Positions 16,235 to 24,288 of a stretch of 51,914 nt of DNA are shown one piece after another (position 1 is the first letter of the stretch; each line of letters starts with the position of its first letter). The stretch spans positions 1 through 51,914 of the forward strand of contig JAZNCH010000008.1 in the NCBI GenBank assembly GCA_045587445.1. The letters are read 5' to 3'. This DNA is from RGIG1995 sp045587445. Its GTDB lineage: Bacteria > Bacillota > Clostridia > Oscillospirales > CAG-272. The notes below the pieces were generated by a model that had not been told where the DNA came from, ran no database searches, and saw only the letters and a list, made by a program, of their open reading frames with translations. The position numbers and the translations under genes are program-made.

Positions 16235-16750
16235 TCAATTATCCAAATTAAATTTTTCTTTTGCAAATAAATATAATGACTCCACCTCATCTGAAACGGA
16301 AGAAATTATTTTTTTCATCGTTTCAGCCTCTTCCTCGGTATAGCCTCTTTCTTTGTTTTTCTGTTCATCAAAAGTAAGCTTTTCATCCACATACGCCATA
16401 TATGAAACTTGCTTTTCATCATCTGTTACTACAATACCTATGCTTCTTATTTCAGTTGACATAAAATTTGGCCAAAACAATATAGTTATTCTATCATCAT
16501 CACTTACACATGTTAAATTTCCGGTAAAAGAAAATAAAGATGGTTTTTTGACTCCGCATATTATGTCAGAAGACCAGTCCACAAAACTGTTAGGTGAGTA
16601 CGAAAGTTTAGTTAAGCCCTCTCCAATATACTTATTGTATGAATGATAATTAGCAAGCCAAACTCCAAAATACACCATACACAAAAGTATTGTTCCACAG
16701 AGCAAACCAATGACAAGCCTTTTTTTATTCTTTTTTTTCATAACATTCAC
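16235..16750 (-). CDS. Small membrane-anchored protein in bacteriocin-type ABC operon
   Basis: 171 aa, not recognised. A very basic N-terminus (KKKNKKR) is followed by one hydrophobic segment (about residues 12-31, VIGLLCGTILLCMVYFGVWL) and an extracytoplasmic domain rich in beta strands with a charged, helical C-terminal third (EEEAETMKKIISSV). AAGGAGAG precedes ATG. It is the last gene of the minus-strand operon, 6 nt after the ATPase. It could be an accessory or immunity protein (inference from position only). Confidence 0.7.
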   Translation of the reverse strand: MNVMKKKNKKRLVIGLLCGTILLCMVYFGVWLANYHSYNKYIGEGLTKLSYSPNSFVDWSSDIICGVKKPSLFSFTGNLTCVSDDDRITILFWPNFMSTEIRSIGIVVTDDEKQVSYMAYVDEKLTFDEQKNKERGYTEEEAETMKKIISSVSDEVESLYLFAKEKFNLDN

Positions 16751-16756
16751 TCTCCT

Positions 16757-17365
16757 TTATAACTCAATTATTCTGCTGCAGTACGCTTTTGCACTTTGAT
16801 CATGAGTAACAAGAATAACTGTTTTCCCTCTTGTGTTAAGTTCCTTTAGTATATTCATTACTATAGCAGAATTAGTTGAATCCAATGAGCCTGTAGGTTC
16901 ATCTGCCAAAATCAGATCACACTTTTTTATAAACAGTCTTGCCAAGGCAACACGCTGTTGTTCTCCACCGGAAAGTGTGTATACTTTTCTTTTTCTTTTA
17001 TCTTTTAACCTAACTTTATCCAAAACTTCATCTACAGAAACATCTTCTCTGTCTTTTTTTCGTATCAACAGTAAATTTTGCTCAACACTTTTGCCATCAA
17101 TCAATGCAAAGTTTTGAAAAACAAATCCAACTTTTTTTCTGAAAAAAAGTAACTTATCTTTATTTTTTTTAATTTCTTTGCCATCGTATAATATTCTTCC
17201 TGAAGATGCGGTTTCAATTTGTCCAATAATGTTAAGCAGTGTTGTTTTTCCTTTTCCGCTATCGCCCGAAAAGCAAACAAACTCACCGTCTTCTATTCGA
17301 AAAGACATTTTATCAAACAAAACTTTATCCTCAAATGATTTACACAACTCTATTGCTTCTATCAT
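16757..17365 (-). CDS. ABC transporter ATP-binding protein, lactococcin-972 export type
   Basis: 202 aa from ATG 17365, which overlaps the permease stop codon (ATGA) and has AAGGAG upstream; the longer frame reaching 17419 would run into the permease gene without its own site. Walker A is GDSGKGKTT (about residues 34-42), the Q-loop is FVFQNFAL, the signature is LSGGEQQRVALAR, Walker B is LILADEPTGSLD, and the switch His is in VTHD. It belongs to the MacB/LolD-like branch. The neighbourhood matches the ATPase (TIGR03608-like) found with lactococcin 972-type bacteriocins (inference). Confidence 0.92.
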   Translation of the reverse strand: MIEAIELCKSFEDKVLFDKMSFRIEDGEFVCFSGDSGKGKTTLLNIIGQIETASSGRILYDGKEIKKNKDKLLFFRKKVGFVFQNFALIDGKSVEQNLLLIRKKDREDVSVDEVLDKVRLKDKRKRKVYTLSGGEQQRVALARLFIKKCDLILADEPTGSLDSTNSAIVMNILKELNTRGKTVILVTHDQSAKAYCSRIIEL

Positions 17366-19359
17366 GATTTTTCTCCTTTCAAAACACTTGCTGTATTCTT
17401 GTTTTCCGCCCAAGCACATCTGAACAACGTAATAAACAATTCAGTTATAATAAGAAGAATCCCAACAAAAAGCACCGGCAAGGGATTACCGTAATTTGAT
17501 ACAGTTACTATTATATAAGCACAAAACGTACAAATCGGAATTATTATGATAGGTAAAGCAACAACTCTGGTATTTCTGATAAAAATATTATATCCCAATG
17601 TTTTTTTTATTGCTAATTCCAATCCATTGTACATATATTCAATATTCGTCAAAAAAACAATCATCATTATATCTAAAACGAGTATAAAGAAAGAAACAAC
17701 AGATATTATTTTAATATTTCTTTCAAAATTTGATAAATAATAATGATATAGATCTTTTACATTAGTTACTGTAACAATTTCTCCGTTCAATGAATATTCA
17801 TATACAAAACCATTAAAATCCTCTTTAGATACCATATATAACATATTTTCTCCGTAATTTTGGGGATTCAAATATCTATCGGTATAAGATACTTCCACAG
17901 TATCTAATATGATAATAGGTGTTCTAAGCAAGTTGCTCCTATAAAGATTTGTGGTTTTATTTACCCCGGTTATATTTGTACTTCCTCTATATGTTTTTAC
18001 AATCAATTCAACATCAGCTTGATTACGTAAATACAACGATTTAATTGAAGATAATACCTCATCTGTTGGGCAATTCTTTTTTTCGGGCAAAAAAACATAC
18101 ATACAATTACTTTTAACCCCGGAAAAACAATCAATTAAATCAACATTGGTACAATTAACAAAATTATTTACTGCATTATAGTTCAATAGCACTGTTTCAT
18201 AATTAAATGTTCCGGTCAAATCGAAAGAACATATTGCACTATTCCCAAAACGCTTATTAAATTCCCGCCAAAGTGCGGTTACTCTTTCTCTATCCTGTAC
18301 CTCTGTAATATTTTCACGACGGCTTGTTTCCATACTATAATTTAATCTATAATAACTGTAATCTTTTTTATCTTCAAAGGCTTTTTCTTGTTTAAAATAT
18401 GATATTGCCTCATATATTATCACACTATTTGCTGAAAGTACAACAATTGTCATAATCAAACAAATAATTTTAACAAAATATGTCGCCATCAATGATATTT
18501 TGTTTCCAAAAACATTTGACAAGGCTTCTTTGACAGACACATTTACAATTAAATAATTAATACCGGTATTTAATATCAACATTACAAAAAACATCATACA
18601 AATCATGTTAAATTGATATTCTACATATATGTATAACCTTAACACTGCCGATGAGCCAAAAAAAAGAATTGAAAACACTGCTATATCTATAATACAGTTT
18701 TTAAAAAAAGTATTTAAAGGATCTACTCCCAATGTAAGCTTTACAAAAGTTTCTTTCTTTAAAAGAATAATATTGTATAAGGAAATTAACAAAACAAATA
18801 AGAAGACAGTTCCCCATATTAAGAACAATGTTGCGTTCATACCAGCGTCGCTTACACTGTTATCCTTTATATCTGCTACTTGATAAAAATTCTTTACATC
18901 TTGCGGCAGAATATTTTTAAATTTTGCCGCCACTTCGTATGAACCAATAAATCTGAATGTATCAGCTTCATAAATAATCTCTGCATCTTTTAGCGGTAAA
19001 AAAACAACTTCCACTTCTCCTATAAAAAAACTTGAATATTTTCCGGACTTTATCCCTAAAGACTGTAAATAATCTATTGCTCCGTTTGTCCCATATACTG
19101 TTTTTTTCACATAATACTCGGATAATTGTTCTGTATGGACCTTATAAATATCAAACTTTTTTTCTTCTAAATCCTTTAACAACTTATTTTTTGATAACGT
19201 ATTCCCTCTTTGTTCTCCGTATATTGAGTATTCAAAAGTAATTTCTCCGAAAGACTGCTCAAATTGAACAAGATGATACACAAAGCGTTCTTCTGTAGCA
19301 ACAAAAGCAAAAACAAATAAAAACAACACAAAAATATATTTAATTATTCGCTTTATCAT
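17362..19359 (-). CDS. Bacteriocin-associated integral membrane protein (ABC permease)
   Basis: 665 aa. One N-terminal membrane segment (about residues 5-22) is followed by a large extracytoplasmic region of about 150 residues and four segments (about 175-315). A second extracytoplasmic region of about 240 residues and three final segments (about 565-655) complete it. This 1+4+3 layout matches the bacteriocin-associated seven-transmembrane putative immunity family (TIGR01654-like, DUF1430), which has MacB/FtsX-like topology. The ATPase follows with a 4-nt overlap. A long hairpin lies just upstream of its AAAAGGAGAAAC ribosome binding site. The family call is from layout and context. Confidence 0.72.
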   Translation of the reverse strand: MIKRIIKYIFVLFLFVFAFVATEERFVYHLVQFEQSFGEITFEYSIYGEQRGNTLSKNKLLKDLEEKKFDIYKVHTEQLSEYYVKKTVYGTNGAIDYLQSLGIKSGKYSSFFIGEVEVVFLPLKDAEIIYEADTFRFIGSYEVAAKFKNILPQDVKNFYQVADIKDNSVSDAGMNATLFLIWGTVFLFVLLISLYNIILLKKETFVKLTLGVDPLNTFFKNCIIDIAVFSILFFGSSAVLRLYIYVEYQFNMICMMFFVMLILNTGINYLIVNVSVKEALSNVFGNKISLMATYFVKIICLIMTIVVLSANSVIIYEAISYFKQEKAFEDKKDYSYYRLNYSMETSRRENITEVQDRERVTALWREFNKRFGNSAICSFDLTGTFNYETVLLNYNAVNNFVNCTNVDLIDCFSGVKSNCMYVFLPEKKNCPTDEVLSSIKSLYLRNQADVELIVKTYRGSTNITGVNKTTNLYRSNLLRTPIIILDTVEVSYTDRYLNPQNYGENMLYMVSKEDFNGFVYEYSLNGEIVTVTNVKDLYHYYLSNFERNIKIISVVSFFILVLDIMMIVFLTNIEYMYNGLELAIKKTLGYNIFIRNTRVVALPIIIIPICTFCAYIIVTVSNYGNPLPVLFVGILLIITELFITLFRCAWAENKNTASVLKGEKS

Positions 19360-19376
19360 CTGTTTCTCCTTTTAAT

Positions 19377-19418
19377 AGATAAAATGTTGAGCGATAATGC
19401 ACGCTCAACATTTTATCT
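19377..19418 (-). repeat. Perfect 17-bp hairpin before the permease gene
   Basis: Arms 19377-19393 and 19402-19418 are exact reverse complements (AGATAAAATGTTGAGCG on plus) with an 8-nt loop. On the minus strand it comes after the precursor remnant and ends about 10 nt before the permease ribosome binding site. No U run follows, so it is more likely a processing, stabilising or attenuating element than a simple terminator. Confidence 0.8.
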
Positions 19419-19438
19419 TAATCTTGTTCAAACGTTTT

Positions 19439-19744
19439 TTACCACTCGCATGCATAATAAACAAACGAACCAGCATGTCTTACCTCTATTTTTGAAACAT
19501 TACCTTTGCTCTTTACAGGTCCATCATGCCATCCGTTGCTATTTTGTACTGTAGCAAAATGAAATAACTGGGAATGTTCTGCCCAACAATAATCTTCATT
19601 AAATAAAAAAGTATTAAATCCGTATGTAATACGTGCACCATACTCATCACTTTTATATGATTCCCAATCATCACTAAATGAATGTCCTTCATTGTTTGCC
19701 CCTATTTCATAGTAATGTATAGGTTTAAACCAAATTAACCATTT
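19439..19744 (-). pseudogene. Lactococcin-972-like bacteriocin precursor, 5' end missing
   Basis: Minus-strand open frame of 101 codons ending in TAA (19439-19441). It contains no ATG, GTG or TTG codon, and an in-frame TAG stands just upstream (19745-19747), so no start or signal peptide can be assigned. The C-terminal part resembles mature lactococcin 972 with matching order and spacing: YG, then HFATVQNSNG (compare HSATVVNNNTG), KSKGNVSK, and the ending GSFVYYACEW (compare ASFYYNFW). The two downstream genes are of the export/immunity type that accompanies this family. Most likely a decayed or truncated precursor; an error in the sequence upstream is the alternative. Confidence 0.55.
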
Positions 19745-19834
19745 CTAATAATTCAACACTTCAACAAACCGTACAGGAGACAAAAAATACAAAAAAATAT
19801 TATCTAATTGTCATTTTTAATTTTTTCTTTAAAC

Positions 19835-19863
19835 TTTACATAATATATTCTTTGTGGTATAAT
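19835..19863 (+). promoter_or_regulatory. Promoter of the Dabb gene
   Basis: -35 TTTACA (19835-19840), 17-bp spacer, -10 TATAAT (19858-19863), about 30 bp upstream of the start codon. Confidence 0.75.
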
Positions 19864-19893
19864 CTATACAAACAAAAAGTGAGGTAAAATACT

Positions 19894-20196
19894 ATGATTA
19901 AACATATCGTAATGTGGAAATTCAAAGAAGAGGCTGAAGGCAGAACAAAGTTACAGAATATGGAGCTTGTAAGAGACAGACTTTACGCTCTCGTTCCCCT
20001 TGTTCCCCAGATTAAAAAAATGGAAATCGGTTTCGACTTCGGTCAAACTCCCATGTCCTACGATATGATGCTTTACACCGAATTTGAAACAAAAGAAGAC
20101 CTTAATATTTACGCTGTTGACGGAGAACACGCAAAGGTTAAGAAAATCGTTGCCGCAACAACCGAAGCTCGTGTCGTTCTCGACTACGAAATCTAA
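19894..20196 (+). CDS. Dabb family protein
   Basis: 100 aa. The sequence starts MIKHIVMWKFKEEAEG and contains LVPQIKKMEIGFDF and the late YAVDGEHAKVKKIV, the signature of the stress-responsive A/B barrel (Dabb, ferredoxin-like) domain, with the conserved early His and the HxxH-like late His. Family members are small dimeric proteins of mostly unknown function. GAGG precedes ATG. This marks the return to typical housekeeping codon use after the AT-rich block. Confidence 0.9.
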   Translation: MIKHIVMWKFKEEAEGRTKLQNMELVRDRLYALVPLVPQIKKMEIGFDFGQTPMSYDMMLYTEFETKEDLNIYAVDGEHAKVKKIVAATTEARVVLDYEI

Positions 20197-20241
20197 TTTT
20201 TATTTCTATTAAATAATATAACAAAAAGAGGGGGAATAAGT

Positions 20242-21177
20242 ATCAATCCTACAAACACCAAAGATATATACAAAAAAACAATTGATGCAATTTCCCTCGG
20301 TCTATTGTTTCATATTGCACTATCCCAACTCATACCGCATATTAGTAAAACAATATATTCGCTTTTTAGCAAAATTGGTTTGGGTGAAAGCTCTGTTATC
20401 TACGCTAATATCTGCACGTGTGTGGATATTATACTTTATTTAACAGTATTTCTTCTCCCCGCTTTTTTCATTTTCAAATACACAAAAAAGACAGATTGCA
20501 ATATAAGTTTTAAGATTGTTTTTCCAAAGAATTATATCTTGCTCGGCATAACGGCAATAGGTTGTATATCTGCCTCGGGAAATATCTCGAATCTTATAAA
20601 GCTTCTTTTTAATAAAATAGGTATAGGTTTTATAAGCTATGCTCCCCCTATCCCTCGCGATTTTTGGGGCTTAGTTTTGTTGTTCGTATCATCTGCTATA
20701 GTCCCCGCTATAGTCGAAGAAATACTGTTTCGCAAAGTCATTTTCGAAAGGCTTGTTCCTTACGGAAAGGCTTTTGCCGTCTTATCGACAGCACTTCTCT
20801 TCTCTCTTATGCATACGAATATTTCACAGTTTTTATATGCTTTTACGGGCGGATTGTTTTTGGGATATATAACCGCAAAATCCCGTTCTGTTATTCCTGC
20901 AATGGTATTACACTTTTCAAACAATTGCCTTTCCTTGATTTATCTTTTAATAAGTGAATTCACAACCGGCAAGATTGATAACGTGATTCTTTTCTTTGAT
21001 ATTGCTCTCGGCATATTTGGTATAGTTTCGCTGTGTTTTATCATCAAAAAGAATAAAGCAATTTTTATAAGAAATATTTCCGAGTCATTTTCTGTTTCAA
21101 AAACCTTTAACGTTTTTCTTCTCGGATATATTATATACTGTCTATATTTATCGGCAAGGTGGATATATATTATATGA
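20242..21177 (+). CDS. CPBP family intramembrane metalloprotease, start codon unclear
   Basis: Polytopic protein with about eight hydrophobic segments. The CPBP (Rce1/Abi) motifs are present: EEILFRKVIFERL (EExxxR), LFSLMHTN (catalytic His) and HFSNN. Substrates of such bacterial proteins are generally unknown. No ATG, GTG or TTG stands at the natural beginning. The ribosome binding site AGAGGGGG (20228-20234) is 7 nt before an in-frame ATC (20242), which would give an N-terminus xNPTNTKDIYKKTIDA as usual for the family. The first standard start is TTG 20305 inside the first membrane segment, with no ribosome binding site. I favour 20242 as a non-standard or mutated start. It overlaps tadA by ATGA. 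Confidence 0.8.
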   Translation: MNPTNTKDIYKKTIDAISLGLLFHIALSQLIPHISKTIYSLFSKIGLGESSVIYANICTCVDIILYLTVFLLPAFFIFKYTKKTDCNISFKIVFPKNYILLGITAIGCISASGNISNLIKLLFNKIGIGFISYAPPIPRDFWGLVLLFVSSAIVPAIVEEILFRKVIFERLVPYGKAFAVLSTALLFSLMHTNISQFLYAFTGGLFLGYITAKSRSVIPAMVLHFSNNCLSLIYLLISEFTTGKIDNVILFFDIALGIFGIVSLCFIIKKNKAIFIRNISESFSVSKTFNVFLLGYIIYCLYLSARWIYII

Positions 21178-21644
21178 ATGAATGTACTGCAAAAAATGAT
21201 GAATATTTTATGAGCCTTGCTATCGAAGAAGCAAAAAAAGCGGCGGATTTAGGCGAAGTACCAGTTGGTGCTGTAGTTGTTTGCAACGGCGAAGTCATAT
21301 CGACTGCATTTAACACAAGAGAAACCGGCAAAAACGCCCTCCACCACGCAGAAATAAAGGCTATTGATAAGGCTTGCAACACGCTTCACGGTTGGCGGTT
21401 ACACAAATGCGACATATACGTTACGCTTGAACCCTGCCCAATGTGTGCGGGAGCTATAGTAAACGCAAGAATAAAAAGAGTTATATACGGTGCTTCCGAT
21501 ACGAAAGCGGGAGCTTTTGGCTCGGTGTTTAATATGAATGATATTCCACTTAACCACAAGCCCGAAATAGTTTCAGGACTATGTAAAGAAGCGTGTGCAA
21601 AATTATTATCCGACTTTTTTTCGGAATTACGTAAAAGAAAGTAA
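21174..21644 (+). CDS. tadA: tRNA-specific adenosine deaminase TadA
   Basis: Deaminates A34 to inosine in the tRNA-Arg(ACG) anticodon. 156 aa from ATG 21174. Zinc ligands and the catalytic Glu are seen in HHAEIKAI (HAE, about residue 63) and EPCPMCAGAIVNARI (PCxxC, about 92-96). An upstream GTG (21159) is less likely; ATG 21174 overlaps the CPBP stop codon (ATGA) and has AAGGTGG upstream. Confidence 0.96.
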   Translation: MNECTAKNDEYFMSLAIEEAKKAADLGEVPVGAVVVCNGEVISTAFNTRETGKNALHHAEIKAIDKACNTLHGWRLHKCDIYVTLEPCPMCAGAIVNARIKRVIYGASDTKAGAFGSVFNMNDIPLNHKPEIVSGLCKEACAKLLSDFFSELRKRK

Positions 21645-21663
21645 TCTTTTCGGTAAAACAAAA

Positions 21664-22353
21664 ATGGAAGATATAAAAATATTATATGAAGATAAATTCA
21701 TAACCGTATGCGTAAAAGCTCCCCTCATTTTGTCTCAACAAGACGAAAAAGGCTCTGCCGATTTAGTTTCGATGTTAAGCCAACAGACAAACGTTCAGCA
21801 CAAATGCGTTCACCGCCTTGATTTTGGTGTCGGCGGCACTATGGTTTATGCAAAAAACGAGGTTGCAGCAGCGAAGTTATCCGCTTCTATTCAAAACAGA
21901 AGCTTTGAAAAAGAATATTTGGCTGTTATATACGATGCACCGCAAGAAAAGTGCGGTGTATACAAAGACTTACTTTTTAAAGATTCAAAAAAGAATAAAA
22001 GCTTCGTCGTTGGCAGAGTAAGAAAAGGCGTAAAAGAGGCAAGTCTCGAATACAAGCTTCTTGATACAAAAGAAACAGAAAAAGGTATGCTGTCGCTCGT
22101 TTGGATAAAGCTCCATACAGGCAGAACCCACCAAATACGAGTTCAGTTTGCTTCCAGAAAAACGCCACTTTACGGCGATGGTAAATACGGAAGCAAAACA
22201 AACGAAAAGGTTACTGCACTTTGGTCGTATAAAACCACATTTCCGCATCCTTTGACCCGAAAAAACATATCATTCCAAAGTATTCCGAACACCGATTTCC
22301 CTTGGAATGTGTTTAATATTGAAGAATTGTTGAAGAAAAAAGAAATATATTAA
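21664..22353 (+). CDS. RluA-family pseudouridine synthase
   Basis: 229 aa from ATG 21664. The catalytic HRLD motif is in CVHRLDFGVGGTMVYAK (about residues 52-68, Asp about 55), and the second signature is HTGRTHQIRVQFAS (about 158-171). There is no S4 domain, so it is the short single-domain form of the RluA/RluD group; the exact rRNA or tRNA site cannot be read from sequence. The frame opens earlier (21595), but that part overlaps tadA. The start lacks a clear ribosome binding site and lies 19 nt after tadA. Confidence 0.9.
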   Translation: MEDIKILYEDKFITVCVKAPLILSQQDEKGSADLVSMLSQQTNVQHKCVHRLDFGVGGTMVYAKNEVAAAKLSASIQNRSFEKEYLAVIYDAPQEKCGVYKDLLFKDSKKNKSFVVGRVRKGVKEASLEYKLLDTKETEKGMLSLVWIKLHTGRTHQIRVQFASRKTPLYGDGKYGSKTNEKVTALWSYKTTFPHPLTRKNISFQSIPNTDFPWNVFNIEELLKKKEIY

Positions 22354-22422
22354 AAATCGCTCCCCCCTCCCCTACCGCACGAGGTAATGTTTGCACAAAC
22401 CTATAGAATCAAGGTTTCTTTG

Positions 22423-22456
22423 CCTACTTTCTTTCCTTAAAAGAAAGTAGGTTTTT
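22423..22456 (+). terminator. Terminator after the RluA-type gene
   Basis: CCTACTTTCTT (22423-22433) and AAGAAAGTAGG (22441-22451), an 11-bp perfect stem with a 7-nt loop, followed by TTTTT. The surrounding GGTTTCTTTGCC...AAAAAAAGGG texture suggests an interspersed hairpin element. Confidence 0.75.
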
Positions 22457-22530
22457 CAAAAAAAGGGATAGACAAAGTACAGCAATGTAAATTTCAATTA
22501 ATTAAAGACGTTTTTGAAAGGATTTATATT

Positions 22531-23592
22531 ATGAACAGATGCGAAAAACTTATTTCGGCTATAGGCGACAAAGCAGACGGTATGCTTATTTCGTCGGAGA
22601 TTAATCAATTATATCTTACGGGATTTGAATTTTCCGACGGTTACGTACTCGTTACCAAAAACAAATCCTATCTTATTACTGATTTCAGGTACACAGAAGC
22701 CGCAAAAAAAGAGGCTGATAAAGCATTTGAAATAGTTACTTTCAACAAAGACCTTTTTCAAAAACTTTTCGATGAAAACAAGGTAAGCAATCTTCTGTTT
22801 GAGGATACAAGAATGACATGTTCTGCGTTAGAGCAGTTTAAACATAAATACGGTAATATTAATTTTATCCCTGCGGGTAACATAATCGAAGATATACGCG
22901 AATATAAATCCGATATTGAAATAGAATATATTACGAAAGCTCAAAGAATTGCCGAAAAATCGCTGCATACCCTTATAAACAATATTGATAAAAATATGAC
23001 CGAAAAAGAGCTTGCGGCATATCTTGAATATCTTATGAAGAAAAATGGTGCTGACGGAATATCCTTTGCCACTATCGCAGTGTCGGGAAAAGCATCTTCT
23101 TTACCGCACGGAGTTCCGCGTAACCAAAAAATTGAAAACGGATTTTTGACTATAGATTTCGGTGCTGTATATAAAGGCTATCACTCGGATATGACGAGAA
23201 CTTTTTTCATAGGTAAAGCCGATGAAGAAATAAAAAAGATATACAATACCGTTCTCGAAGCCCAGAAAAAAGCTATTGATGCAATTTTTTCGGGCGAAAG
23301 AAACTGCTTTTCTATCGACAAGGTTGCCAGAGACCACATATATTCAAACGGATTCAAAGATTGCTTTGGCCACGGACTTGGACACGGTGTAGGCCTTGAA
23401 ATACACGAAGCTCCGAGACTATCACCTATGGCTGATAAAAATAAAAACCTCAAAACAGGTGATATTGTAACTGTTGAACCCGGTATATATATCGAAAATA
23501 AATACGGTGTGAGAATAGAAGATATGATATATATAGGTGAAAATGCACCTATAAACTTGACTGTCTTTGAAAAAAATCTGATAGAATTATGA
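22531..23592 (+). CDS. M24 family Xaa-Pro aminopeptidase
   Basis: 353 aa cytosolic metallopeptidase of the PepP/PepQ group. The N-terminal creatinase-type domain (residues 1-125) is followed by the pita-bread catalytic domain. Metal ligands are visible: Asp in LTIDFGAVYKGYHSDMTRTFF (two Asp), His in GHGLGHGVGLEIHE, Glu in TVEPGIY and Glu in GVRIEDM. It lies directly upstream of efp, a very common Firmicutes pair linked to proline metabolism and translation. AAGGA precedes ATG. Confidence 0.95.
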   Translation: MNRCEKLISAIGDKADGMLISSEINQLYLTGFEFSDGYVLVTKNKSYLITDFRYTEAAKKEADKAFEIVTFNKDLFQKLFDENKVSNLLFEDTRMTCSALEQFKHKYGNINFIPAGNIIEDIREYKSDIEIEYITKAQRIAEKSLHTLINNIDKNMTEKELAAYLEYLMKKNGADGISFATIAVSGKASSLPHGVPRNQKIENGFLTIDFGAVYKGYHSDMTRTFFIGKADEEIKKIYNTVLEAQKKAIDAIFSGERNCFSIDKVARDHIYSNGFKDCFGHGLGHGVGLEIHEAPRLSPMADKNKNLKTGDIVTVEPGIYIENKYGVRIEDMIYIGENAPINLTVFEKNLIEL

Positions 23593-23620
23593 AAATAAGG
23601 AATTTTTCGTTAAAAACCCC

Positions 23621-23649
23621 TTGAAAAAATATTATTTTTAGTGTAAAAT
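23621..23649 (+). promoter_or_regulatory. efp promoter
   Basis: -35 TTGAAA (23621-23626), 17-bp spacer, -10 TAAAAT (23644-23649), about 50 bp upstream of efp. Confidence 0.65.
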
Positions 23650-23697
23650 GTATTAGATAATTATATTTTGACTAGAAAATAATGGAGGATAAACAAA

Positions 23698-24261
23698 ATG
23701 GTAGTAGCAGGCGATTTTAAAAACGGAGTTACTTTTGAAATGGACGGCAACGTTTTTCAGGTTGTTGAATTCCAGCATGTAAAACCCGGTAAAGGAGCAG
23801 CTTTCGTAAGAACTAAACTTAAGAACGTTATCACAGGTGCTGTTATCGAAAAGACATTCAGCCCTACAGATAAATATGAACACGCTTACGTTGAGCGCAA
23901 GGATATGCAGTATCTTTACAACGACGGCGAACTTTACTACTTCATGGACCTCGAGTCTTTTGAACAGCTTCCCCTCGAAGAAAGCAAACTCGGCGACAAC
24001 TTTAGATTTGTTAAGGAAGAAATGCTTTGCAAGATCATTTCTTATAAGGGCAACGTATTCGGAGTTGAACCTCCCATGTTCGTTGAACTCGAAGTAACCG
24101 AAACAGAACCCGGATTCAAGGGCGATACAGCTACAGGTGCCTCTAAACCCGCAACTCTCGAAACAGGTGCGCAGATTAAGGTTCCGCTTTTCATTAACAT
24201 CGGTGATGTTCTTAAGATTGACACCAGAACAGGTGAATACCTCGAAAGAGCTAAACAGTAA
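23698..24261 (+). CDS. efp: Translation elongation factor P
   Basis: 187 aa, three beta-barrel domains. It relieves ribosome stalling at polyproline. Domain I carries the modifiable loop: here EFQHVKPGKGAAFVRTKL with Lys at the tip (PGKGAA, about residue 32), as in Firmicutes, where modification enzymes differ from the EpmA/EpmB type. Domain II includes PPMFVELEVTETEPG and domain III ends DTRTGEYLERA. A strong GGAGGATAAA precedes ATG. Confidence 0.98.
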   Translation: MVVAGDFKNGVTFEMDGNVFQVVEFQHVKPGKGAAFVRTKLKNVITGAVIEKTFSPTDKYEHAYVERKDMQYLYNDGELYYFMDLESFEQLPLEESKLGDNFRFVKEEMLCKIISYKGNVFGVEPPMFVELEVTETEPGFKGDTATGASKPATLETGAQIKVPLFINIGDVLKIDTRTGEYLERAKQ

Positions 24262-24288
24262 TTTTTATAAAAATAAGGAGAACTGACT

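Noticed and set aside
19801..19893. Missing signal peptide of the lactococcin-like frame in another frame
   Set aside because: The three minus-strand frames here have stops at short intervals, and no Lys-rich start followed by a hydrophobic stretch could be joined by a single frameshift.
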